DNA from: Dorea sp. 5-2
Lineage (GTDB): Bacteria > Bacillota > Clostridia > Lachnospirales > Lachnospiraceae
Assembly (NCBI RefSeq): GCF_000403455.2
Contig: NZ_KE159737.1
Location: 116,987-180,986, forward strand
Direction: 5' to 3'
DNA: 64,000 nucleotides
Shown: positions 8,865-17,500 of the stretch, piece by piece
How positions within the stretch are numbered: the stretch's first letter is position 1
How the letters are laid out: each line of letters starts with the position of its first letter
Notes under the pieces: generated by a model
Seen by the model: the letters and a program-made list of their open reading frames with translations, nothing else
Database searches by the model: none
What the model was told of the DNA's origin: nothing
Made by a program: the position numbers and the translations under genes

Positions 8865-9567
8865 TCTGTTTCGAGGGAAGGGCGAAAAGGAACCTGTGAA
8901 ATCCGAAGAAACAGGCGCTGTGAACCAACTTCAGAATTATTCGGACATGCGCGTGGAAGTCAATGATATGGACGGACGCTTTCTTTTCATTGCGAAATTA
9001 CAGCGAGTATGGAAGAATACGGCGGAGTTGTTCCAATATTCGGAGATAGAGATTCCGGAAGAGATGCTCCCGGATGAGACGGCGCCTCTTCCTGTAAAGA
9101 TACGCGGATACAGCGATCATGAAAAGAAAGCAGTCTATATGGAGGGACACATCACCCCGGAACCGGAACATAAATGGAAAGTAGAGGAATTGACGGTTGT
9201 CAGGATTGAAAACGACCGTGCTTTCTTCCGGCTAAGCACAGATATAGAGGCAACGATAACGATGTTCAGTGGACTCGAGATGGGGGAAAAGCCGTGCAGA
9301 CTGCTGAATATCAGCGTAGGAGGGGCGTCTGTCAGTTCGGAGAGCAGATATCATGAAGGCGATAAATTCCTGCTGAAAGTTCAATTACTAGAAGACAGGC
9401 CTTTATCTGCCATGTACTGTCAGGTGCTGCGGATCGTGGAGAAAGAAAATTCTAAATATGAATACGGGTGTAAGTTCTTAGAGCTGACGGAGGAAGATCA
9501 GGAGAAGATTACGCATAGTATATTCGCGGTTCAGCATGCGGAGAGGCGGAAACAATTAGGTTCATAA
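8830..9567 (+). CDS. PilZ-domain protein, putative c-di-GMP effector
   Basis: About 245 residues. The C-terminal half carries the PilZ signature: LLNISVGGASVSS and the downstream …YGCKFLELTEEDQEKI. The N-terminal half (residues about 30-110) looks like a YcgR-N-type beta domain (LFIAKLQRVWKN…YSEIEIPEE). The canonical RxxxR upstream of the D/NxSxxG motif is weak here, since FRLSTDIEATI occupies the position, so c-di-GMP binding is uncertain. Start 8830 has GGAGAG 8 bases upstream; in-frame 8797 or a GTG at 8851 are alternatives. The motile context (chemoreceptor, flagellin) fits a motility role. Confidence 0.75.
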   Translation: MDAGDTGVKIFDLFRGKGEKEPVKSEETGAVNQLQNYSDMRVEVNDMDGRFLFIAKLQRVWKNTAELFQYSEIEIPEEMLPDETAPLPVKIRGYSDHEKKAVYMEGHITPEPEHKWKVEELTVVRIENDRAFFRLSTDIEATITMFSGLEMGEKPCRLLNISVGGASVSSESRYHEGDKFLLKVQLLEDRPLSAMYCQVLRIVEKENSKYEYGCKFLELTEEDQEKITHSIFAVQHAERRKQLGS

Positions 9568-9645
9568 AGTTTCCGCAGGTCTTATAAATCTGGTATATGA
9601 TCCGGTGCATATATGCCGTCTTACAGTCAATACAGTAATATGGTC

Positions 9646-9716
9646 GGGGATGCTGAAAAACGTCTGCTGTGCACAATATATGATATTGCGCATAAGCTGC
9701 ATTTTGCGGCATCCCC
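9646..9716. other. Long near-perfect hairpin between convergent genes
   Basis: GGGGATGC at 9646-9653 pairs with GCATCCCC at 9709-9716, and most of the inside also pairs: AAAAACG with the CATTTT side, and TGCACAATAT with ATATTGCGCA. The stem is about 30 bp with few mismatches. It separates the PilZ gene from the minus-strand Rpn-like gene and could be a bidirectional terminator or a small palindromic (MITE-like) element. Confidence 0.6.
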
Positions 9717-9734
9717 GCTTTGGTATCCTTCAGA

Positions 9735-10931
9735 TTAAGTTCTTGCAGTAAACGTATTATAATAATGTTCAGATTCTTCTTTTGAAAGGTTAAAATGCTT
9801 TTGAAGCTTTGTAAGGATCCTGTCTTTTGGTACATGTTCTTCCAGGTTGTCCAGGATAATTGTGTGTATGCCCTTTTCTGTAAGATTTTGCGTGATCTTT
9901 TCGGTAAGATCTTCGGTGATCTTTTCTGTAAGATTTTGCGTGATCTTTTCGGTAAGATCTTCGGTGATCTTTTCGGTAAGATCTTCAGTGATCTTTTCGG
10001 TAAGATCTTCGGTGATCTTTTCAGTCAGCTCTTTAGTTAATTCTACGGTCAGTTCTTTAGTTAATTCCTCAGTCAATTCTTCTCTTAATTCGTCTCTCAT
10101 TCCTTCGTATTTTATCTCTTCTATTGTACTCACGTGTGTTACCTCCTTTCGCAACGCATCATTATCAGTATAATCAATATACTCTGATACCGTATCCATA
10201 AAATCATCTTTATGCGGATACATGATTGTATTCAGGAAGCGTAAAAGCTGGTAATTTTCATCTTCCTCATCCCCATTATACACGGTATTTCCCAATTTGA
10301 TAACCACTAATGTTATCAAATCAAAGTTTTCTTTTGGGATGCTTTTAGAAGCTGTATTTTTTGTGTTGGTCATTTCATAGACGGAAATACTGTACTGATC
10401 TTCTTTGGGGATATCATTTCTGCAGATCCAGATGCTATAGCATTTGGTAAGAAGGTTATAATCGGTTCCTTGAGTAGCCAGAGATAATTGAGAAGAAAGA
10501 CGCCGTGCGAGGTAATACATTCCTCTTTTTTCGATAGGATAGCCAGGAGTGTATGTCTTCTGCGGCTCTACGTCTATATGTAAATTAATCTGTATATCTT
10601 CTGTGGAAAGTTGTGGATTCCTGGCGCGAAATGCCAGATCAAAAAGAGATGTCTTCTCGTTCAGCTGAGTATATTCTGTAGTATCGCTTCGTATCCTTGT
10701 ATTCGTTCTTCCTGGTGAAACCTCAGTGGTACTGGTTATTGAATCGAGTTCTATGAATTCTGCGACTTCTTTCCAGGAGTATCCTTTGTATTCTGTGATC
10801 GTATCCCGGAGGATGACTGCCAATATCTCCGCGTATTGCAAGAGCGATTTGCTCTGGGCGTCTAATCCTTCCATATCTGTTGTAATCTGCATAGCGCTTA
10901 GCGCTTCCATGCTTCCTTTGGGTTTGTTCAT
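9735..10931 (-). CDS. Rpn-family PD-(D/E)XK nuclease/transposase-like protein with tandem C-terminal repeats
   Basis: 398 residues. The core (about residues 20-260) has the restriction-endonuclease-like pattern of this Lachnospiraceae family: SLFDLAFRARN, then INLHIDVEPQKTY with the acidic and Gln residues of the PD-(D/E)XK site, then YPIEKRGMYYLARRLSSQL and the YSIWIC strand. From about residue 280 the protein is a run of eight-residue units (LTEKITED, LTEKITQN and variants), predicted as one long charged helix. A compact LxxxxxLSKEESEHYY tail ends it. Start 10931 has AGAGGTG 8 bases upstream. Function is unproven; relatives promote recA-independent DNA exchange. Confidence 0.7.
   Translation of the reverse strand: MNKPKGSMEALSAMQITTDMEGLDAQSKSLLQYAEILAVILRDTITEYKGYSWKEVAEFIELDSITSTTEVSPGRTNTRIRSDTTEYTQLNEKTSLFDLAFRARNPQLSTEDIQINLHIDVEPQKTYTPGYPIEKRGMYYLARRLSSQLSLATQGTDYNLLTKCYSIWICRNDIPKEDQYSISVYEMTNTKNTASKSIPKENFDLITLVVIKLGNTVYNGDEEDENYQLLRFLNTIMYPHKDDFMDTVSEYIDYTDNDALRKEVTHVSTIEEIKYEGMRDELREELTEELTKELTVELTKELTEKITEDLTEKITEDLTEKITEDLTEKITQNLTEKITEDLTEKITQNLTEKGIHTIILDNLEEHVPKDRILTKLQKHFNLSKEESEHYYNTFTART
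9874..10070. repeat. 24-bp tandem repeat inside the Rpn-like gene
   Basis: Units such as GATCTTTTCGGTAAGATCTT recur in phase with a 24-base period and encode alternating LTEKITED and LTEKITQN. Around 10020-10070 the repeat changes to a related 24-base unit that encodes LTKELTVE. The copies are nearly identical in DNA, so copy number is likely to vary between strains. Confidence 0.85.
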
Positions 10932-11196
10932 ATTATTTCACCTCTTTCTGCTGCTTTTATTTCTATATTAAATAATGATGTAATACGGGGAAAATGTCAA
11001 TGAAAATCAGTCGACATATTTTGACAGAGAATTTTTGTGTTCCGTTTCGGAAATGTCTTGATTGTTTTTGCGATTTTTGTTGTTATACTTTTTATGTATT
11101 GATGCTCCATTCGTTTGATCTCCGACCGGATGGGGCATTCGTTGCTTGCGATTTATTAAGGAACAGGAGGGAATTCATTACGTGGGAGAACAAAAG

Positions 11197-11742
11197 ATGA
11201 ATATGAACAGGATGTTGGAACATTTTGAGCAGGTATTAAAGGAAGAAGAGAAAAGCAACGCTACGATTGATAAATATCTGCGCGATGCGGCAAGGTTCAT
11301 GGGATTTATCGGAGAGGGGAGCGATATAAAGAAAGACGCCGTGATCGCCTATAAACAATATCTGTCTGAGAATTATGCGGTTACCAGTGCGAATTCCATG
11401 CTTGCTGCGGTGAACAGTTTCCTGCGCGCCGCCGGGCGTGAGGACTGTGTGGTGAAATTCTTCAAGGTGCAGTCAACTGCCTTCCGTGCCAGAGACCGGG
11501 AGACGACCAGAGAAGAATATATCCGGTTGGTGGAGGCGGCGAAGGTCCTAAAGAGCAAGGTATCGCCGCATAACCTCCGGCATTTGTTCGCGCTTACATA
11601 TTATAAGGTAGAAAGAGATATCTGTCATCTGGCGGATCTGCTTGGGCATTCCAACATCAATACGACGCGGATCTATACGATGGTGAGCTGTGAAGAACAG
11701 GAACAGCAGATTGATTGTCTGGGGCTTTTTATAGGAACATAA
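11197..11742 (+). pseudogene. Tyrosine recombinase/integrase with internal deletion
   Basis: The first about 110 residues form a SAM-like core-binding domain (LKEEEKSNATIDKYLRDAARFMGF, …ANSMLAAVNSFLRAAG). The catalytic domain begins (TTREEYIRLVEAAK) but jumps straight to VSPHNLRHLFAL. The segment with the first catalytic Arg and Lys, about 80-100 residues, is missing. The HxxR box, LLGHSNINTTRIYT with the second His and the nucleophilic Tyr remain. The product should be catalytically dead. Start 11197 follows GGGAG; GTG 11182 behind AGGAGG is an alternative. It lies just before the surface locus, possibly a trace of how that locus arrived. Confidence 0.75.
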
Positions 11743-11760
11743 AAATAAACATAAAAAGAC

Positions 11761-11786
11761 TACCTCATAATGCATATTATGAGGTA
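11761..11786. promoter_or_regulatory. 26-bp palindrome upstream of coiled-coil gene 1
   Basis: Arms TACCTCATAAT and ATTATGAGGTA flank GCAT. A TATAAT (11785-11790) overlaps the right arm. The element lies 60 bases before the ATG at 11846 and recurs, with the same CATAAAAA flank, before the paralogous gene at 13272. It could be an operator or a leader hairpin. Confidence 0.55.
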
Positions 11787-11845
11787 TAATAAATGAGGAC
11801 ATAGAAGAAATGGTACAACAGTTTATATAAAAGGGGTTTTATCAC

Positions 11846-13078
11846 ATGACAGAAAAAGAATTTCGGAAACTCAGATCTCTGGACTTGATACAGATATTAT
11901 TGGCGCAGAGCAATGAAGAGTCCAGGCTCAGAGAAGAGCTTGACAGACAGAAAGAACATCTGGAAGGACTGCGCACGCATAATGAGGATTTGAAGACCGC
12001 GCTGAACGATAAGGACGCACTGATCGAGCATTTGAAACTAGACTTGAACCAGAGCGACGCCATGATCCATGGTCTCCGGGAAGAACTCAAAGCCTTGTAT
12101 ACTGACAAACGGATCAATCTGGAAAATATCGGTTCCCTCACGGAGGTGGCAAAGAGAGTCAACCAGATCTTTGAGAAGGCACAGCGTGAAGCGGAAGAAT
12201 ACCTGGCGCATCCGGAGCGCGTATACGCCATAGAAGAGAACGAATGCCCGGAAAATATTGTTTCAGAACAAGGGAATCCGGCTGCCATTGAGAATGTCGA
12301 ATCGGATCAACTTATAAGAAATTCGGAATCAAGTGTTATTGATTCCGTGGATGCAGACGATATAAAGGTAGAGGTTGCGATAAAAAAATCTGAGACAGCA
12401 GGCAATACAGCCTCAGATTCTGTGGTTTTTGAAGTTCTGGATCGCTCGGGCGAAGCCGGAGTTCCTGATCCTGACATATCTGAAAACACAGATGAGGTAC
12501 TTGCCGAAGACACATCATACGATACGACGGCAGAATCTACAGATGTAACAACTGATCCAGTTGCAGATAGTTCTGCGGATGTTGCGGTTGATCCGATGGT
12601 TGCTGAATCTACGGATACAACAGAAACTGATCCGGCTGCAAAACGTTCTGCGGATATAACGATTGATCCGATAGCAGGTGAATCTATGGATGCTGCTGAT
12701 CCGGAAACAGACAGTTCCGCGGACGTTGCTGAATCTGTGGATGCTGCAGTTGATCAGCCTGGCGCTATATCCGTCGGAGAAGCAGACAATTCGGTTCAAG
12801 CTTCCGATACAACAGACGGTTCGGCTGTCACTCTATCTACGGGAGCCGCAGACGACACTGCGAAGGAAACCGCAGTTACTGAAGCCGCAGACGATACTGG
12901 AAAAGAACCCCCAGTTACTGAGGCGGCTATTACCGAAACCAGTGTAAGCTCCGCCAAGACTGCTGAACATATTTCATCTCATAAATCCTCCGCACAGAAT
13001 ACCGCGGCTGGAACAGGAAGAAAGGGCCTCTTCCAGAAGTTCATGGGCGGTAGGAAGCGAGGAAAAGATGGAAAATAG
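11846..13078 (+). CDS. Coiled-coil protein with long low-complexity acidic tail (paralogue of 13272-13712)
   Basis: 410 residues with no signal peptide. Residues 1-125 are a coiled coil (MTEKEFRKLRSLDLIQILL… then heptads rich in Glu, Leu and Lys). Residues about 140-370 are degenerate repeats of Asp, Ala, Thr, Ser and Val (SADVAVDP, STDTTETDP and similar), probably disordered. The last 20 residues are basic (GRKGLFQKFMGGRKRGK). The N-terminus matches that of the gene at 13272 (M-x-x-KE-hydrophobic-x-x-LR, LLQLL), so the two are duplicates. Being first in the surface locus and cytoplasmic, it may scaffold or regulate secretion or assembly. I do not recognise a named family. Confidence 0.75.
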   Translation: MTEKEFRKLRSLDLIQILLAQSNEESRLREELDRQKEHLEGLRTHNEDLKTALNDKDALIEHLKLDLNQSDAMIHGLREELKALYTDKRINLENIGSLTEVAKRVNQIFEKAQREAEEYLAHPERVYAIEENECPENIVSEQGNPAAIENVESDQLIRNSESSVIDSVDADDIKVEVAIKKSETAGNTASDSVVFEVLDRSGEAGVPDPDISENTDEVLAEDTSYDTTAESTDVTTDPVADSSADVAVDPMVAESTDTTETDPAAKRSADITIDPIAGESMDAADPETDSSADVAESVDAAVDQPGAISVGEADNSVQASDTTDGSAVTLSTGAADDTAKETAVTEAADDTGKEPPVTEAAITETSVSSAKTAEHISSHKSSAQNTAAGTGRKGLFQKFMGGRKRGKDGK

Positions 13079-13160
13079 CCAGTCGATCAGTACAAACAGC
13101 AAAAAAAATATAGAAACAACCTCTTTTTTTAAGAATTTTTGACGCATCTTTTGACTATTC

Positions 13161-13248
13161 GTCTGCTATACTTGATTTAACCTAGAAAAATCCGAATAGC
13201 CAGAAGCGAACCATAAAAAATATACCGCATAATATGCATTATGAGGTA
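13161..13248 (+). promoter_or_regulatory. Extended -10 promoter and second 26-bp palindrome upstream of coiled-coil gene 2
   Basis: TGCTATACT (-10 at 13167-13172, with extended TG) is a likely promoter; a good -35 is not seen at the right distance. Downstream at 13223-13248 are arms TACCGCATAAT and ATTATGAGGTA around ATGC, nearly the element at 11761-11786. It is 23 bases before the ATG at 13272, within the presumed leader RNA. Confidence 0.5.
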
Positions 13249-13271
13249 AACACAAGGGAAAGAGGCTTAGC

Positions 13272-13712
13272 ATGACTGTAAAGGAATTACAAAGGCTGCG
13301 GAGGCAGGAACTACTCCAACTGCTGGTGGAACAAGGAAGGGCGATCGCCAACTTAAAAGACGAGCAGGAAGAGAAGGAACGCGAAAGGCTGCAGTTTGAA
13401 GACAGTAATGAGCGCCTTGGGAAAAAGGTGGAAGAAAAAGATATCTTGATCGGGCGTCTGCAGGGACGGCTTACGAAGAAGGAAGAGCAGATTGGTGAAC
13501 TTAAGCGTGAAAAGGAGATATGGTGTACCGACAGGCAGGCACATCTGGAACAGTCGGACTCCATAGCAGACGCGGTATTACGGCTAAACAGATTTTGCGA
13601 AATGGCGCAGCAGGCGGCAGACCAATATCTGTATAACATCAGGCAGAGATGTATGGGGCAGGAAGTAAGAAGAGCCCTTGAGCCTGTAGATATAGGGGGG
13701 TCTGGAAAGTAA
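13272..13712 (+). CDS. Short coiled-coil protein, paralogue of 11846-13078
   Basis: 146 residues, almost entirely coiled coil to residue about 125 (MTVKELQRLRRQELLQLLVE, then NLKDEQEEKERERLQFED…). It shares the start motif and the 'TDRQAHLEQSDSIADAVLRLNR…A' segment with its larger paralogue (TDKRINLENIGSLTEVAKRVNQ…A), but lacks the acidic tail. No signal peptide or membrane segment is present. Its TAA overlaps the ATG of the signal peptidase gene by one base, so translation is coupled. That argues for a cytoplasmic partner of the secretion or assembly machinery. The function is unknown. Confidence 0.8.
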   Translation: MTVKELQRLRRQELLQLLVEQGRAIANLKDEQEEKERERLQFEDSNERLGKKVEEKDILIGRLQGRLTKKEEQIGELKREKEIWCTDRQAHLEQSDSIADAVLRLNRFCEMAQQAADQYLYNIRQRCMGQEVRRALEPVDIGGSGK

Positions 13713-14551
13713 TGGAACAAAAGGATACACAGAATATAAATCCGTCAGGGCAGACGGAAGAGCAGGATGCTCCGGCAGTGAGCGCTATAGAGCCAATCGA
13801 AGCGCAGAGCGCTCCGGGCGCAGACACTGCAGAGACGGCGGAGACACAAAATGCTCCGGCGGCAGGCATTGCAGAGGCAGCGGCACAAAATGCTCCGGCG
13901 GCAGGCGTGGCAGAAGCGGCAGGGGAACAAAAACCTCCGGCGGCAGAAGCGGCGGGCGGACAGGATACTCTGGTTACGAGTTCAGTCGAACTCCCGAGCC
14001 TGGAACTTCTGGAAGCGGAGCTTAAGAAGGAGCAGTACAAGAGAAGCTACAGGCGGGTGCTGAAGAGCACGGCATTTTCCCTGATGGTAGTAGCGGCAGT
14101 CGCAGTACTGATCGCGGTCCTGTTGCTCCCGGTGCTGCAGATCAGCGGAACGTCCATGACGGATACGCTTCAGAACGAAGATATCGTGGTGGCGGTGAAC
14201 AGTTCGAAATTCAAGACTGGCGACGTCGTCGCGTTCTACTATAACAACAACATCCTGATCAAGCGCGTGATCGCAAGCTCAGGGGACTGGGTCGACATCG
14301 ACGAGGACGGCAACGTATACGTGAATGAAGTAAAGCTAGATGAGCCATACGTCAAGGAACTGGCGCTCGGGGAGTGCGACATCGACCTGCCGTACCAGGT
14401 GCCGGATAAGAAATGCTTCGTGATGGGAGACCACCGTGCGACAAGCATAGACAGCCGGAGCACGGCGGTGGGATGTGTAAGCGACGATGCGGTTGTAGGG
14501 AAGATCTTATTCCGTGTCTGGCCATTGTCAGAGATCGGGTTTGTAAAGTAA
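13712..14551 (+). CDS. Type I signal peptidase (Ser/Lys type) with Ala/Pro-rich cytoplasmic extension
   Basis: 279 residues. Residues about 10-95 are a low-complexity Ala/Pro/Gln extension with repeats of (Q)NAPAAG(I/V)AEAA. A single transmembrane segment follows at about 113-137. The catalytic Ser lies in SGTSMTDTL, the catalytic Lys in NILIKRVIA, and box E is GDHRATSIDSR. It cleaves signal peptides on the outer face of the membrane. It opens the pilus gene series and probably processes the adhesin and pilins, as dedicated peptidases do in other pilus islands. The extension is unusual for the family. Confidence 0.9.
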   Translation: MEQKDTQNINPSGQTEEQDAPAVSAIEPIEAQSAPGADTAETAETQNAPAAGIAEAAAQNAPAAGVAEAAGEQKPPAAEAAGGQDTLVTSSVELPSLELLEAELKKEQYKRSYRRVLKSTAFSLMVVAAVAVLIAVLLLPVLQISGTSMTDTLQNEDIVVAVNSSKFKTGDVVAFYYNNNILIKRVIASSGDWVDIDEDGNVYVNEVKLDEPYVKELALGECDIDLPYQVPDKKCFVMGDHRATSIDSRSTAVGCVSDDAVVGKILFRVWPLSEIGFVK

Positions 14552-14585
14552 TGGATGCAGAAATATTCAGGAGGGAGGCTGCAGG

Positions 14586-17500
14586 ATGGAATCTTCAATT
14601 TTAAAGCAGATTGCAAGATTTTTGCAAGAACAGAAAAAGCAGAAGCGGTGGCTGGTGGTGTTCCTGTGCCTGGCGATCATCGTCGGGTTTGGGACGGTCA
14701 CTGCGTTAAAGATGAGGGGGCAGGCGATGACGCACAAGGAGAAGCGGGTCATCTGCCAGTTGGCTGTACACCAGCATGCGGACGAATGTTATGACGAGAA
14801 CAAGGAGAACCTGATCTGCGGGTATGCGGATTATGTGGTTCATGTACATAACGAGGACTGCTATGACTGGAATGGGAACCTGACCTGTCAGCTGCCGGAG
14901 GTGGAGAAGCACGAACACAGCGAAGAGTGCTACACCGAAGAGGCGACCCTGATCTGCGGACTGGAAGAGACAGCCGGACACCAGCATGGAGCGGAGTGTT
15001 ATACCACCCAACAGGGCGGTCTTATCTGCCAGGTTCCGGAGCACACACATGCGGCAGAGTGCTATGACGAGACCGGCGCAGTGATCTGCGGACTGGAAGA
15101 GCATATACATGAAGATGCATGTTATGAGTGGACGGATGTGTTGATTTGTCAGTTGGCGGAAGGCGCGGACGGACATACGCATACGGAAGCATGTTATGAA
15201 GTAAAAGAAATCCTTTCCTGTGGGAAACTGGAACTCCATACGCATACGGATGAGTGTTATGAGAAGATCAATGAGGAAGAAGAACTCAGCGAGACGAATC
15301 GGAGACTGGTTTGTACGATCCCGGTATTGGAAGAACATGTCCATACAGAGGATGCAGGGTGCCTTGAGACTGTAGAAGTGACTGCGAATGGTGAATTGGT
15401 GGAAGAAGGAACTGTAGAAGAAGAAACTACAGAGGGTGAGACTGAGGAAGAGATCTTCACGACTGACCTGGATGGAGAAGAGACAGAAGAAGACGGCGAG
15501 AGTGAAGCGGATGCTGAGGAAGAGGAGACAGAGACAGCAGACGATGCCAGCGAAGAAGATACAGAGAGCAGCGAGACAGACGGAGAAGCAGACGGTGACG
15601 AAGCAGAAGGAGCGGAAGAAGGAAATGCTTCATATGAGACTGTAAAGACTTTTGTAGGAGAGGGCTATAAAGTTACTGCTTCTTATAATGAAGACGCGAA
15701 TATTCCGGAAGAGGCAGAATTGATCGCAGAGCAGATTACGGTTGATACTGATGAAGAGCATTATACAAAGCGCGAGGCACAGTACCGGAAGACGACAGGC
15801 GAGAAAGATGCTGTCATGAAAGCGCTGTTTAAGATCGGCTTTTATATAGAAGGAAAAGAGATTGAGCCAGAGACACCTGTGAACCTTACAATACAGTTCT
15901 TAGATGAAAAAGGTTTGCCAGAAGGCGCACCGATCACGGTCGTACATTTTGCAGATAAGGGTACGGAAGTATTGGACGGCAGCGAAGCCGAAGGCGGAAG
16001 CACCAGCTTCGATATGAATAGTTTTTCGGAAGTGGCGATTGGATATAAGAGGGCGGATGCAGAGACAGCATCCGTCAGCGTTTCAAACTCGTACGAGTAT
16101 GAAAGTTCTGTGTTTCATTTCATCTTCCATGTAGAAGGGAAGGCAAAAATCCTGGAGGATATGGTTCTGGAAGAAGGAAATGGAGAAGCGCTGCCCCCTG
16201 TAGGAGGGGAAGACAGTGGGACGCCGGATGAGTCCGGCGATGTAAGCGAATCGGAAATTCCCGATGATACAGAGTCTGCGGATACCTCGGAGGAGACAGA
16301 GGATTTCGTAGGTGAGGAAGAGAGTGGGAGTGAAGAAGCGGAAGACGGAGCGGAGTCAGAAGAGAGTACGGAAATGGAAGAATCTGAAGGATCCGAAGAA
16401 TCAGGAGATATCACAGAAGATGGAGTTGCCGGGGAGGACGGAGATTCTGCAGGATCCGGAGAGGAAACCGACAGTGATGGAAGCGTTGACGTGCCGACAG
16501 ACGATGTGCCGGAGGCTTCCGGCGACGAGAGATTCGAGTTTCGCGTGGAGCATCTGGAAAAGGACTCAAAAGAGTATCAGGCGGTTGTGAATAATGCCGC
16601 ACTGACGAATAGAGGAAGTGAACTGCTGTATGTGCAGACATTATCCTATAGCATGTATTGCGACGGGAAGAAGTTAGATCTGTCAGAGTGTGAAGTTACG
16701 GTGGATGTGAAGGCGGTAGAGCCGCTGAGCAGACAGATCGAAGTATCCGTACCGACGGCGATCTCTTATCTGCGAGAGACAGGAAGTGTTTCCGAAGATA
16801 CGGCGCCGAAGGAAGAAGACCAGTATCAGACGGAAGTTGCTGTGGAAGTCGTGGGTATCTCAGATGCGACATCAGTCAACAAAGTAGATCGGACTGTGCT
16901 GAGTGAAGAGAAGCCGAATGACACGCTGAGCTTTGAAGCACCAACCGTATTTGCGGCACAGGCGTCCGGAATGCCGAACCCAAAGTTCAAGGTGCAGTAT
17001 TATGCGAATCTTGAGAAGGTGGCATATAATGACCCTACATTGAAGGAAAATGTTGACGGTACGAATACCAATGAACTTCCGGTTATTGATACGGATGGAG
17101 GAAGACTACCGGAGAATGGTACCGGAAAAGAGGGTAAGCCAAATAAAAACGAGATTAGGAAACTATATGTAGATACTCAAACTGGGAGACTGAAGACAAA
17201 GACGGAACTGACAGAAGTATATGCGGAAAGAAACTTTGAATATCTCAAAGCTCCCACGATAAATTACATTAATGCGGTGATAGAAAGCCCCAGTTATGAG
17301 TTGAATGAAGTATGGGTTTTGAAAGCGGGGAAAGCCCCTGAGAGTACAGAAAGTAACGACTGGGAGATATACTTATACACTGAGCATTTACACTTTACAA
17401 ACCGTGCATTGTCAGGTGGTATCGAAGCTGGTGAAACATATGTGTATATTGCCGATAATGCAACGATTCGTTTAGTCTATGATACAACAACAAAGGACAG

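Noticed and set aside
9874..10070. CRISPR-like array
   Set aside because: The 24-bp units are contiguous, without spacers, and keep the reading frame of a protein repeat.
11761..13248. The two 26-bp palindromes as invertible recombination sites around the first coiled-coil gene
   Set aside because: Their flanking bases show the same orientation in both copies, the spacer differs, and the neighbouring recombinase lacks part of its active site. Co-duplication of gene and leader explains them better.
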